A DNA stretch of 64,000 nucleotides from Dryocola sp051297175 (GCF_051297175.1 NZ_JBINNY010000001.1:2790001-2854000), one strand, 5' to 3'; shown: positions 1 to 8,911, counted from the first letter of the stretch. Notes: generated by a model from the letters alone, not told the origin. Translations and numbers: made by a program.

Positions 1-1
1 T

Positions 2-367
2 CAGGCCCTGCTGCCCCTGCTGTTGAAGTCTGATTCCGGCTCGCTGGTGTTTACCAGCTCAAGCGTGGGCCGCCAGGGCCGTGCGGGCTGGGGTGCCTAC
101 GCGGCCTCGAAATTCGCCACCGAAGGCATGATGCAGGTGCTGGCCGAAGAATATAAGCAGCAAAACCTGCGCGTGAACTGCATCAACCCAGGCGGTACGC
201 GCACCGCCATGCGCGCCAGCGCTTTCCCAACGGAAGATCCCAATAAGCTGAAAACGCCCCGCGACCTGATGCCGCTCTACCTGTGGCTGATGGGCGATGA
301 CAGCCGTCGTAAAACCGGCATGAGTTTTGATGCCCAGCCTAACCGTAAACCAGGAATTTCCGAATGA
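2..367 (+). CDS. yciK: YciK-type short-chain dehydrogenase, 3' part
   Basis: This is the C-terminal 121 residues of a short-chain dehydrogenase/reductase; the N-terminal half with the Gly-rich nucleotide-binding motif lies before the window. The active-site pair is visible as YAASK, the SDR Tyr-x-x-x-Lys, followed by the typical RVNCINPGGTRT segment that closes over the cofactor. The sequence matches the enterobacterial YciK family, cytosolic oxidoreductases whose physiological substrate is not established. The stop codon overlaps the start of the adenosyltransferase gene (ATGA), so the two are translationally coupled, as yciK and btuR are in E. coli. The family call is sure; the reaction is not. 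Confidence 0.9.
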   Translation, partial: QALLPLLLKSDSGSLVFTSSSVGRQGRAGWGAYAASKFATEGMMQVLAEEYKQQNLRVNCINPGGTRTAMRASAFPTEDPNKLKTPRDLMPLYLWLMGDDSRRKTGMSFDAQPNRKPGISE

Positions 368-954
368 GCGACGATCGTTACCAGCAGCGGGCCCAGCGCC
401 AGAAAGAGAAGGTTGACGCCCGAATCGAAGCGGCGCAGGACGAACGCGGTATTTTGATCGTTTTCACCGGCAACGGGAAAGGTAAAACCACGGCGGCCTT
501 TGGCACCGCAACCCGTGCCGTAGGGCACGGCAAAAAGGTCGGCGTCATTCAGTTCATTAAAGGACAGTGGCCCAACGGCGAGCGTAATCTTCTGGAGCCG
601 CACGGCGTAGAGTTTCAGGTCATGGCGACCGGCTTCACCTGGGAAACCCAGAACCGCGAAACCGATACCCAGGCCTGCCTCGAAGTCTGGCAGCACGCCA
701 GGCGCATGTTGGCGGACGAACGGCTTGATATGGTCATTCTGGACGAAATTACCTACATGGTGGCCTACGATTATCTGCCGCTTGAAGAAGTGCTGACGGC
801 GCTGAAGCAACGCCCTGCGGGTCAAACCGTGATTGTCACCGGGCGCGGCTGCCACAGGGATATTCTCGACCTCGCCGACACGGTCAGCGAATTACGCCCG
901 GTTAAGCATGCGTTTGATGCCGGAGTGAAGGCGCAGCTTGGCATTGATTACTGA
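364..954 (+). CDS. btuR: Cob(I)alamin adenosyltransferase
   Basis: This CobA/CobO/BtuR-family enzyme (196 residues, the usual length) transfers the adenosyl group of ATP to reduced cob(I)alamin, giving adenosylcobalamin in the cytosol. The modified P-loop GNGKGKTT is at about residues 36-43, and the family motif VILDEITYMVAYDYL is near residue 125. It starts with an ATG that overlaps the yciK stop. A perfect 11-bp hairpin follows the stop. B12 import genes (btuD, btuC) occur further along the window but are not part of this operon. The same gene is called cobO or cobA in other species. Confidence 0.95.
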   Translation: MSDDRYQQRAQRQKEKVDARIEAAQDERGILIVFTGNGKGKTTAAFGTATRAVGHGKKVGVIQFIKGQWPNGERNLLEPHGVEFQVMATGFTWETQNRETDTQACLEVWQHARRMLADERLDMVILDEITYMVAYDYLPLEEVLTALKQRPAGQTVIVTGRGCHRDILDLADTVSELRPVKHAFDAGVKAQLGIDY

Positions 955-960
955 CGTTAA

Positions 961-994
961 TTTTGGCCCTCCCAAACGAGAGGGCCAAAAATTT
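961..994. terminator. Bidirectional terminator between btuR and the GH3 gene
   Basis: A perfect 11-bp inverted repeat (961-971 against 980-990) with an 8-base loop lies between the convergent btuR and glycosidase genes. The arms start and end with four T or A residues, so the hairpin can terminate transcription from both sides. The glycosidase stop codon begins three bases after the right arm. Confidence 0.85.
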
Positions 995-3365
995 ACCGTT
1001 TCACCTCGCAGTGGCTCACCATCCGCCATTTACCGTCGATGACCCGCGTTTCACCGCTAACCCTTGCCACCGCCGCGCTGCGGATATCCCCGCTCGATGC
1101 GCCAACCTGAATGTCAAATTCGCCAGGTTCAACCACGCGATCCCCGTTACGGCGCGTGAAGTTGAGCATGTCGGTGGGGACGATAAACGTCAGCTCCGCG
1201 CTTTCGCCGGGCTTAAGGTGGACGCGCTGGAAGGCCTTTAGCTCCTGAACCGGGCGCACCTGGGAGGCGACCCTGTCGTGAACATAAAGCTGCACAACCT
1301 CACTCCCCGGCTCGCTCCCGCTGTTGGTCACGGTAACGCTCGCGCAGACCTCTCCGCCGTCGTTTGGCACCGTATCGGCCGCCAGCTTCAGCGCCCCATA
1401 TTCGAAGGTTGTCCAGGTTTTGCCATAGCCAAACGGGTAACGCGACCCGAAATGGAAGGCGAACGGCGTGCCGCCGCTTTTCAGCTTGTGGTTGTAGTAG
1501 TAGGGCATGGCACCCGCGCTTTTCGGCACCGATACCACCAGCCGCCCGCCGGGTTCAGCCTGCCCGGTGAGCACATCGGCAATGGCGTGCCCGCCCTCCT
1601 GCCCCGGCGCCCAGGCCATCAGCAGGGCGGCCACATTCTCTTCCTGCCCGCCCAGGTTATAGGGACGCCCGCCCGTCATCACCACCACAACCGGCCTGCC
1701 GGTTGCCAGCAGTTCGTCAAGCAGCTGCTGCTGCACGCCCGGCAGCGTCAGGCTGTCGGTATCTGAACCTTCGCCAACCGTGCCGCTCTGGAACAGGCCG
1801 GACAAATCCCCCACGCACAGCACCACCACGTCGCTTTGCGACGCTACTTTTACCGCTTCGGGGATAAGGCTGGTATCGAGCGACACCGGCGACTTCTGCA
1901 TGGGTTTGCCCGCGCTTTCACCGGGGAACACCGGCGCGCCCGCCATGCGTTTTTCAATGATATGGCAGCCTTTGGCGTAGCGGACATTGTCGTGGCCGAA
2001 CCTTTCGCGCAGCGCCGCAAGCGGCGTCACGACCTGCGAAGTCTGCTCGAGCATATCGCTGATGATCAGATGCACCGGGAAGCTGTAGCCGCTCAGCAGC
2101 GCCAGAGGATCGTCTGCCGTTGGCCCAACCACGGCCACGCGCGGCTTGCCTTTTAGCGGCAGCGTGCCGTCGTTCTCAAGCAGCGTAATGGAGCGCGTCG
2201 CCACTTCCCGCGCGATGCGCACCGTGGATTCGCTTTGCAGCGCTACCCCGCCCTCGTCGCAGTAAGGGTGTTCGAACAGGCCCAGGCGGAATTTTTCTTT
2301 CAGCACGCGCGCCACGATTTCATCAATTTTCTCCATGCCAATCAGCCCACGCTCGACGGCCTGCGCCAGGTGGCGGGCGCAGTCGTCTTTCGGCAGCTCG
2401 ACGTCGAGTCCCGCGTTAAACGCAAGCGCGGCGGATTCGGCGGCATCGTGCGACACGCCGTGGTGCTGGTGCAGCAGGCTAACGCCGCCATAATCCGCAA
2501 CGATCAGCCCGTCGAAGCCCCACCGCTCGCGCAGCACGGTAGTCAGCAGGAACGCGTCGGAATGGCCCGGCTGGTTATCGATATCGTGGTAGGCAGGCAT
2601 GACGGAACCGGCGTTCGCCAGCTTCACCGCCATCTCAAACGGCAGCAGGAAGGTGTCGTTAAGCTCGCAGAAGCCAAGATGCACCGGCGCGTGGTTGCGC
2701 GCGCCCTCGCTGAAGGAGTGCCCAACGTAGTGCTTAAGCGTCGCCAGCAGATCGCGCTTTTTGCCCTGCAGGCCTTTCACGTAGTGGGTCGCCATCATGC
2801 CCACCAGCCACGGATCTTCGCCGAAGGTTTCTTCCGTGCGGCCCCAGCGCACGTCGCGCGAAACGTCCAGAACCGGGGCTAAACCCTGGTGGCAGCCCGT
2901 CGAGCGGGCTTCCTCGCCGATCGCGGCCGCCGCGCGTTCGATAAGCTCCGGGTCCCAGGTTGAGCCGTAGTTTAGCGACGACGGAAACAGGGTCGCGTCC
3001 TTGCACAACAGCCCAACCAGACACTCCTCGTGAAACAGCGCGGGAATGCCGAGCCGGGTTTCTTCCACCAGGGTTTTCTGCAGGCGATTCGCGGCACGCA
3101 CGCCTTCTTTGGCATCGACGATATGCGTGCCGAGCGGCCGGGTAATCTGCCCAATGCCAAACTTGATCCTGTCGCTTAAGCCGGCCTGCTCCGTTACGCC
3201 TGCAAATTCATCGCTTAAATCGGTACGCTCGCGGTGGTTGCCGTCGCTCGACAAAATCAGCCACCAGGCGTGCATCTGGGCAAACTTTTCTTCTGGCGTC
3301 ATGCGGGAGAGGAGATCGGCTACGCGTTCGTTAACCGGGCGATGGGCATCCTTATAAATAGACAT
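993..3365 (-). CDS. Glycoside hydrolase family 3 beta-glycosidase, cytosolic
   Basis: The protein has 790 residues and the GH3 layout: an N-terminal TIM-barrel domain, a second alpha/beta domain, and a C-terminal fibronectin-III-like domain (roughly residues 690-790). The catalytic nucleophile is predicted to be Asp291 in the GLIVADYGG motif; the substrate-binding KHYVGH motif precedes it. GH3 enzymes remove single beta-linked glucose or xylose residues from oligosaccharides. There is no signal peptide, unlike periplasmic BglX, so the substrate must be imported. That fits the transporter gene, whose stop lies three bases upstream in the same operon. An AGGAGTAACGC ribosome site supports the chosen start. 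Substrate (beta-glucoside or beta-xyloside) cannot be decided here. Confidence 0.9.
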   Translation of the reverse strand: MSIYKDAHRPVNERVADLLSRMTPEEKFAQMHAWWLILSSDGNHRERTDLSDEFAGVTEQAGLSDRIKFGIGQITRPLGTHIVDAKEGVRAANRLQKTLVEETRLGIPALFHEECLVGLLCKDATLFPSSLNYGSTWDPELIERAAAAIGEEARSTGCHQGLAPVLDVSRDVRWGRTEETFGEDPWLVGMMATHYVKGLQGKKRDLLATLKHYVGHSFSEGARNHAPVHLGFCELNDTFLLPFEMAVKLANAGSVMPAYHDIDNQPGHSDAFLLTTVLRERWGFDGLIVADYGGVSLLHQHHGVSHDAAESAALAFNAGLDVELPKDDCARHLAQAVERGLIGMEKIDEIVARVLKEKFRLGLFEHPYCDEGGVALQSESTVRIAREVATRSITLLENDGTLPLKGKPRVAVVGPTADDPLALLSGYSFPVHLIISDMLEQTSQVVTPLAALRERFGHDNVRYAKGCHIIEKRMAGAPVFPGESAGKPMQKSPVSLDTSLIPEAVKVASQSDVVVLCVGDLSGLFQSGTVGEGSDTDSLTLPGVQQQLLDELLATGRPVVVVMTGGRPYNLGGQEENVAALLMAWAPGQEGGHAIADVLTGQAEPGGRLVVSVPKSAGAMPYYYNHKLKSGGTPFAFHFGSRYPFGYGKTWTTFEYGALKLAADTVPNDGGEVCASVTVTNSGSEPGSEVVQLYVHDRVASQVRPVQELKAFQRVHLKPGESAELTFIVPTDMLNFTRRNGDRVVEPGEFDIQVGASSGDIRSAAVARVSGETRVIDGKWRMVSHCEVKR

Positions 3366-3368
3366 GCG

Positions 3369-4757
3369 TTACTCCTGAGTTGCGGGGGCGAGTGACGGCG
3401 CTTCATCGCGTACCTGGCGTTTAGCGGCAAGCTCGCGGGCAATGCCGTAGACCGTGCGGCTGTTAAGTTTGTAGAGGAACAACAGCAGCGCCATGGCGAT
3501 AAACAGCACCGAGGGAATGAGGGTGAATAGCGCGTTGATGGTGCCGAGCACCGACGCGGACTGGGTTGGCTGGTTAGGCAGGTAATTCACCATGCCCAGA
3601 ATCCAGCCGACAACCGCCCCGCCCAGCGCCAGCCCGAACTTAATGGCGAACAGCGCGGTTGAGAACACCAGCCCGTCAAGCCGACGGCCCGTGCGGTGCT
3701 CTTCGTAATCAACCACGTCGGAAAACATGGTCCACTGCAGCGGCGTGGTGAGGTTCTGAATAAAGCTAAACACCAGGTTCAGGCCGAAGATAAGCCAGAT
3801 TGCGCCAGGCGGAATAAAGTAAATTGCCGTACCGAAAACCACGAAGCTGACGATAGTCCACTGATAGGCCCGCACCCGGTCAAACTTGCCGAGCAAACGC
3901 TCGGAAAGCAAAGCGCCGAGTAGAGATGCGACCATGCCCGAAACAATAAATGCAAACACCAGATCGGGGCGTAATAAAACGTACTTCACATAATACATTG
4001 TGGCCGAACCGCGGGTGACGACGGCGGTTAATAGCAAAATATTAAAGACGAAAACAATGCGCCACTGGCTATTTTTAGCCAGCAGTTTTAAATCGCCCGC
4101 CATAGAACCGGAAGTATCATTACGCGGAGAATAGCGTTCTTTGGTCATGGCAAAGCAGCAGTAAAATAACCCTACGCCCAGCAGCCCCATTAGGCTCATG
4201 GCATAGAAATAACCTTTTTGCAGATTGCCGTTCCCCAGCCAGTCCACCAGCGGCAGCGCGATAACGGTAACGATCAGGCCGCCGATAAACGACAGCGCGA
4301 AGCGCCAGGACTGAATAGAATGCCGTTCACGCGGATCGAGCGTCAGCGCACCGGGCATGGCGCAGTAAGGCACGTTGATGGCGGAATAGACCAGGCTCAG
4401 AATGCTGTAAGTCGCGCAGGCATATATGATTTTTGCCGTTGTGCCCACGTCGGGAACATAAAAGGTTATCAGGCAGCTCACGCCAAACGGAATCGCAAAC
4501 CACAGCAGCCAGGGGCGGAAGCGGCCGTGCTTCGTTTGCGTGCGGTCAACCATTGCGCCGATGCAGGGATCGACAAAAGCGTCTACCACGCGCACCACCA
4601 AAAACATGGTGCCCATAATCGCGGCGGGCAGGCCGAAAACGTCGGTATAGAAATAGGCGAGAAATAACGTTGCGGTTTGCCAGACTAATGCGCTGGCCAT
4701 ATCGCCAAGGCCGTAGCCAATTTTATCTTTCGTACTGAGAACAGAGGAGGCATCCAT
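3369..4757 (-). CDS. GPH-family sugar:cation symporter
   Basis: This 462-residue, 12-helix membrane protein belongs to the glycoside-pentoside-hexuronide family (MelB/YicJ/XynB-transporter type). Its N-terminus GYGLGDMASALVW and the loop motif DRTQTKHGRFRPW after helix 2 are diagnostic. Members import oligosaccharides with H+ or Na+ through the inner membrane. It is the promoter-proximal gene of a two-gene operon with the GH3 glycosidase, which would split the imported sugar in the cytosol. The ribosome site is weak (AAGG about 11 bases upstream). The cargo is inferred only from the partner enzyme. Confidence 0.9.
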   Translation of the reverse strand: MDASSVLSTKDKIGYGLGDMASALVWQTATLFLAYFYTDVFGLPAAIMGTMFLVVRVVDAFVDPCIGAMVDRTQTKHGRFRPWLLWFAIPFGVSCLITFYVPDVGTTAKIIYACATYSILSLVYSAINVPYCAMPGALTLDPRERHSIQSWRFALSFIGGLIVTVIALPLVDWLGNGNLQKGYFYAMSLMGLLGVGLFYCCFAMTKERYSPRNDTSGSMAGDLKLLAKNSQWRIVFVFNILLLTAVVTRGSATMYYVKYVLLRPDLVFAFIVSGMVASLLGALLSERLLGKFDRVRAYQWTIVSFVVFGTAIYFIPPGAIWLIFGLNLVFSFIQNLTTPLQWTMFSDVVDYEEHRTGRRLDGLVFSTALFAIKFGLALGGAVVGWILGMVNYLPNQPTQSASVLGTINALFTLIPSVLFIAMALLLFLYKLNSRTVYGIARELAAKRQVRDEAPSLAPATQE

Positions 4758-4840
4758 TATTATTGACCTTATTTATCGGGCTCAAAATAGTTCAACCGTC
4801 CGCATGACTTCTCGCGGAAATATTTTCAGCCCTCAGTATT

Positions 4841-4862
4841 GGTCAACGTTTGCCGGGTCAAC
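4841..4862. promoter_or_regulatory. Direct repeat and CG-centred dyad upstream of the GPH/GH3 operon
   Basis: The heptamer GGTCAAC occurs twice, at 4841-4847 and 4856-4862, with a 15-bp repeat period. The first copy is also half of an imperfect CG-centred dyad, GGTCAACGTTTGCC (4841-4854), the shape recognised by LacI-family repressors. It lies about 85 bp before the transporter start codon. Read on the minus strand both copies contain TTGACC and could instead be -35 elements. Function is not proven. Confidence 0.35.
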
Positions 4863-4946
4863 AATTGTCGAATCGCCCAGACAAATTATGATTTTTTGCT
4901 TTTTACGATAAATGTGACGTGGTGCAAACCCAGAGATGAGATGAAT

Positions 4947-4974
4947 GTAAAAAGCCCGCCATAATTGACGGGCT
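4947..4974 (-). terminator. Terminator after the TonB-dependent receptor gene
   Basis: A six-bp GC-rich stem (4953-4958 with 4969-4974) followed on the minus strand by a short T run lies about 20 bp beyond the receptor stop codon. It separates the receptor gene from the promoter region of the GPH/GH3 operon on the same strand. Confidence 0.75.
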
Positions 4975-4994
4975 GAATGATTTTGCGATCGAAA

Positions 4995-7157
4995 TTACCA
5001 GCTATAGCTGACCGTTGCCGTCATCGTGCGGCCAATGCCGTAGAAGCACGCGGAGTCCGAGGCGCAGGACGCAACGTATTTGGTATCGGCCAGGTTGTTG
5101 ACGTTAAACTGCACTGCCGCGCCCTTCAGGCCGCTGTTCACCTCGCCAAGCTCATAGCGCAGCATAGCGTCATACAGATCGACCGCCGCAACTTTGAAGG
5201 TGTTCTTCGCATCGCCGTAGCTGGTGCCGATGTAGCGCATACCCACGCCCGCCGTAAGATTGCGCAGCGGCCCGCCCTGGAAGGTGTAGCTCCCCCACGC
5301 GGAAGCCATGTGGGTCGGAATGCGGGCCGGGGTTTTACCTTCGGTGCCCGCCACGGTAGTGCTGACGTTTTCCGCGTCCGTATAGGTATAGGAACCCAGC
5401 AGGTTAATGCTATCAAACAGCGTCGAGTGGATTTCCGTTTCAACGCCCCTTGAACGCACCTCCCCCGCGTTTTCAAACCAGCCGAGGCCGCTGTTGTAGG
5501 TCGCCACGTTAGTCTGATGCAGATCGTAAAGCGCTACCGTCATAAAGGTAGTGTCGACGGGCTGATACTTCAGGCCGATTTCCGTTTGCCTGCCGGTGGT
5601 CGGCTCAAACGGCGCGGTGCCGGGCGCGCGGTTGGTTTGCAGGTTCGGCTCGAAGGAGGTGCTGTAGCTGACGTACGGCGACAGGCCGAAATCAAAGGCG
5701 TAAAGCAGGCCGGTACGCCAGGTAAATTTGCTGTCGTTCTGCTGCACGGTGCTGCTGTCCTGGTTGTCGGTAGTGCGCACTTCTGACCAGTCATAGCGCC
5801 CGGAAAGCAGGAGCTGCCAGTTGTTCCAGCTCATCTGATCCTGCAGGTAGACGCCCATCTGGTCGAGGTTCTGCTGCTCGTCGGTAACGAGGCTAAATGT
5901 GCTTTCATCGACGTTTATACCGTACGACGGCTTCGGCCAGTAAAGGTCATACTGCGAGCCCATGCCGCGCCAGAAAAGCTGATGGTCATTGCTTGACTTG
6001 TAGTCCACGCCGCCCAAAACGGTATGCCCCACGTCGGCGGTGTCAAACTGCGCCTCAAGCTGGTTATCAAGGCCAAACTCGTCGGTATCGCGGATTTCGT
6101 GCTGCGCGCGGCGGGACAGGGTCAAGTCCGTTTTCGAGGATGAATAGACAAGATAGCGGTACTTCTGCTTGATCTTCGCGTAGCGGGCGTTCTGGCGGAA
6201 GGTGAACACGTCGTTGAAAGCGTGCTCAAACTCGTAGCCAATCATCGTCTGCTCGCGCCAGGACTGGTCGTAGTTCGGGTCGCTGACGTTAAAATCAAAG
6301 GGGATATAGCCCGCCGAGGTTTCGGTGACGAGACCGGCCTTCGGCAGGAAGTTTCGGTAGCCCGCGTCCGGGTCTTTTTGATAGCTGGTCAGCAGGGTAA
6401 AGCGCGTCTGGTCGTTCGGATACCAGGTTATCGCCGGGGCGATTGCCATGCGCGTTTCTTTATAGTCCGAAACCTGATTGTCCTGAGTACGCGCAATGCC
6501 GTTCAGGCGATACAGCACGCGTCCGTCGTCGCTTAACGGCCCGCCGAAGTCAAACGCGCCCTCGGCGAGATTATTGTTGCCGCCGCGGAACTGAATTTTA
6601 TGAATCGCCTCGCTGGTCGGGCGCTTGCTGGTCATGCTGATAAGGCCGCCTGGGTTAACCTGGCCAAACAGTACCGACGCCGGGCCGCGCACCAGCTCTA
6701 CCCTTTCGAGCAGCCACGGGTCAACGGTGCCCGTTTGCGATGAGGCCGTCGCGCCAAAGCTCAGGCCGTCGAGATATTTCGGCACGTAGCTAAAGCCGCG
6801 CACGAACACTTCGTCATTGCGGTTTGAGCTGCCGCGGTATTCCGTAAAGACGCCCGCCGAGTAGCGCAGCGCCTGGGAAACCGAGGTCACGTCCTGGGCA
6901 TTCATCTGATCGCGCGTTATCACCGAAACGGACTGCGGCGTTTTAATCAGGTCAGCCGCCGTCTTGGTGGCGGACAGCGTTTTGGTGGCAACCATGCCGC
7001 TAAACGGCGCGGTAGGCTCTTCAGACACGCGCCCGCTGACCACCATGGTTTCTTCGGCCGGTCGCGTCGTATCGGCCCAGACCGACCCGCTGACGCCCGC
7101 CGCCGTAATATTCATTAACCATAAACCCTGCGTTATCTTATTATTTTTAAACTGCAT
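4995..7157 (-). CDS. TonB-dependent siderophore receptor (FhuA/FoxA-like)
   Basis: This 720-residue outer-membrane receptor has a signal peptide ending near Ala28, a TonB box (EETMVVSG, about 35-42), an N-terminal plug domain with VELVRGPASVLFGQVNPGG, and a 22-strand barrel ending in an aromatic residue (TVSYSW). The paired cysteines near the C-terminus (YVASCASDSACFYG) are typical of the ferrichrome/ferrioxamine branch (FhuA, FoxA, FcuA). Such receptors import ferric hydroxamate siderophores with energy from TonB-ExbBD. It is divergent from a Fes-like esterase gene, and a Fur-like dyad lies between them, so iron repression is likely. The exact siderophore is unknown. Confidence 0.92.
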   Translation of the reverse strand: MQFKNNKITQGLWLMNITAAGVSGSVWADTTRPAEETMVVSGRVSEEPTAPFSGMVATKTLSATKTAADLIKTPQSVSVITRDQMNAQDVTSVSQALRYSAGVFTEYRGSSNRNDEVFVRGFSYVPKYLDGLSFGATASSQTGTVDPWLLERVELVRGPASVLFGQVNPGGLISMTSKRPTSEAIHKIQFRGGNNNLAEGAFDFGGPLSDDGRVLYRLNGIARTQDNQVSDYKETRMAIAPAITWYPNDQTRFTLLTSYQKDPDAGYRNFLPKAGLVTETSAGYIPFDFNVSDPNYDQSWREQTMIGYEFEHAFNDVFTFRQNARYAKIKQKYRYLVYSSSKTDLTLSRRAQHEIRDTDEFGLDNQLEAQFDTADVGHTVLGGVDYKSSNDHQLFWRGMGSQYDLYWPKPSYGINVDESTFSLVTDEQQNLDQMGVYLQDQMSWNNWQLLLSGRYDWSEVRTTDNQDSSTVQQNDSKFTWRTGLLYAFDFGLSPYVSYSTSFEPNLQTNRAPGTAPFEPTTGRQTEIGLKYQPVDTTFMTVALYDLHQTNVATYNSGLGWFENAGEVRSRGVETEIHSTLFDSINLLGSYTYTDAENVSTTVAGTEGKTPARIPTHMASAWGSYTFQGGPLRNLTAGVGMRYIGTSYGDAKNTFKVAAVDLYDAMLRYELGEVNSGLKGAAVQFNVNNLADTKYVASCASDSACFYGIGRTMTATVSYSW

Positions 7158-7249
7158 TTTTATTCATCCCTATTAGCCATTACAAATCGTGTAGCCTTTT
7201 GATATCTACAGTTACCTTTTGATACATCCATAGGCGGCATGAATGTTAT

Positions 7250-7264
7250 TGCAAATCATTACCA
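7250..7264. promoter_or_regulatory. Fur-box-like dyad in the receptor/esterase divergent promoter
   Basis: TGCAAATCATTACCA matches the 7-1-7 Fur core TGATAATNATTATCA at 11 of 14 specified positions, with more AT-rich matching sequence around it. It lies 93 bp from the receptor start and 49 bp from the esterase start, so a single Fur site could repress both divergent genes. The assignment rests on the motif and on the iron-related products. Confidence 0.75.
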
Positions 7265-7312
7265 TTTGCATTAGCGTTTCCAAACTTTTTTAACCATTGC
7301 CGATGGGACGTA

Positions 7313-8875
7313 ATGACCAGAGCCTGGGTAGGATTAATGTTGGGGCTGTGCTCCGCCTCCGCGATGGCGGCAACCTGCATGCCGCGCGGTTCACAGGGGG
7401 AACAGCAGGGGAAATTCGATGCGACGGGCGAGGTCTGTTTCTCCCTGCCGCCGCTGGGGGAAAACTATGCCAGCGCGACGCTCACCGGCGTGCGTGACGC
7501 AAAGCTGCTGGATGCCAAAGGCTATCTCTGGCGCGTGCTGGTTGAAGATGGCCCGGCTGACGGGCAGCAAAGCCTGCTGTTTTCACTGCCCTCGAAACGG
7601 GATTCAACGCTGCTGCTAAGAGGCGATCCCGGCGCGGAGTGGCTGTTCAAGTGGCAAATCCGCGAAACCACGCCCCTGCCCGTCGAGCAAAATATCGCGC
7701 CGGAAAGCCCTGCCCTGCAGGATCTGCAAACAGCGCTAGACAACGGCGGCACCACGGATGCGTTCTGGCAGGCGCGGCAGGAGGAAGGCACGCCGCTGGT
7801 GGAGGACGTAGACGCCGGGCATAAGCGAGTCACCTTCCTGTGGCGCGGCGCGCGCGGCAACGTCTTTATTCTCGGCTCCCCGGCGGGGGATCACGATCCG
7901 CTTTTCCGCCTCGGCCGGTCAGACGTGTGGTTCCGCAGCTATGTGGTGCCCGCCAACACGCTGATGCAGTACAAGCTTGCGCCCGATGTGCCGGTGGTTG
8001 TCGGCTCCGCACGCGAGCAGCGCCGGGCGATTCTGGTCACCGCTCAGGCCGATCCGCTCAACCCACAGGCCAGCCCGGCGCTAAAAGCCGACCGCTGGAA
8101 CCGCTATTCACTATTGAACCTCACCGCCAGCCGCTACTGCACGCCGCAGGCGGCCAATCGGCCAATCGGCCACGGCTCGCTGATCCGCTATCAGGTTGCC
8201 AGCCAAAAACTTGGCAACAGCCGTGAAGTTGCCGTTTATCGCCCGCGCACCCAGCAGCCGGTGCGCTGGTCGCTGCTGGTCTTCGACGGCAAAACCTACC
8301 AGGATCGCTACCGGCTGGCGAACGTGATGGACGGGCTTATTGCGCGCCATTCGCTGCCCGCCATTAACGTGATTTTCATCGATAGTCTGGACCACGAGCG
8401 TCGGCAAAAAGAGCTGCCGCCCAGCGAGGACTTCGCTGACTTCATGGCGCTGGAGCTGGTCCCGTGGCTGAAAAACCAGGGGATTAATACCGGCGCGCAG
8501 AAAACGATTGTGGCGGGTTCAAGCTACGGCGGCATCGCCTCGTCGTGGGTTGCGCTGCGCTATCCGCACGTGTTTGGCAACGTGCTGAGCCTTTCCGGCT
8601 CCTACTGGTGGGCGCCGAAGGGCGAAGAGGCAAGCTGGCTCACCCGCCGCTACCGGGATTCGCCAACGCTGCCGATTCGCTTCTGGCTGCAGGCCGGTCG
8701 GTTTGAAACCCAGGGGCCGGACGGCGGCATCTACAGCAATACGCTTGAGTTTGAAAAGGTGCTGCGCGACAAAGGCTATGCCGTCAGCTTCCACCCGTGG
8801 TCGAGCGGCCATGATTACGCGGCCTGGTGCGAGGCGATGATTACGGGCGTGAAGGATTTGGCGGGCAAACGCTGA
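7313..8875 (+). CDS. Exported enterochelin-esterase-like hydrolase
   Basis: The protein has 520 residues. A signal peptide ends near residue 19 (SASAMA). A region of about 110 residues with no clear family follows. The next part resembles the N-terminal domain of enterobactin esterase Fes (about 145-265, with FWQARQEEGTP and VTFLWRG). The C-terminal alpha/beta-hydrolase domain has nucleophile Ser404 in GSSYGG, the GSYWW motif seen in Fes, and a GHD motif with His500. Fes is cytosolic; this one should act in the periplasm, as IroE does. Divergent pairing with a siderophore receptor over a Fur-like site points to hydrolysis of a siderophore ester. The receptor branch suggests a hydroxamate, while the enzyme family suggests a catecholate, so the substrate is open. 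Confidence 0.85.
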   Translation: MTRAWVGLMLGLCSASAMAATCMPRGSQGEQQGKFDATGEVCFSLPPLGENYASATLTGVRDAKLLDAKGYLWRVLVEDGPADGQQSLLFSLPSKRDSTLLLRGDPGAEWLFKWQIRETTPLPVEQNIAPESPALQDLQTALDNGGTTDAFWQARQEEGTPLVEDVDAGHKRVTFLWRGARGNVFILGSPAGDHDPLFRLGRSDVWFRSYVVPANTLMQYKLAPDVPVVVGSAREQRRAILVTAQADPLNPQASPALKADRWNRYSLLNLTASRYCTPQAANRPIGHGSLIRYQVASQKLGNSREVAVYRPRTQQPVRWSLLVFDGKTYQDRYRLANVMDGLIARHSLPAINVIFIDSLDHERRQKELPPSEDFADFMALELVPWLKNQGINTGAQKTIVAGSSYGGIASSWVALRYPHVFGNVLSLSGSYWWAPKGEEASWLTRRYRDSPTLPIRFWLQAGRFETQGPDGGIYSNTLEFEKVLRDKGYAVSFHPWSSGHDYAAWCEAMITGVKDLAGKR

Positions 8876-8881
8876 GGAAAG

Positions 8882-8904
8882 CCCCCGCCCGTGATGGGCG
8901 GGGG
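8882..8904. terminator. Hairpin between the esterase gene and ppsA
   Basis: A perfect nine-bp GC-only stem (8882-8890 with 8896-8904) with a five-base loop lies between the convergent esterase and ppsA genes. There is little T-run on either side, so it is a strong hairpin but only a probable terminator. Confidence 0.7.
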
Positions 8905-8911
8905 AGAATGC

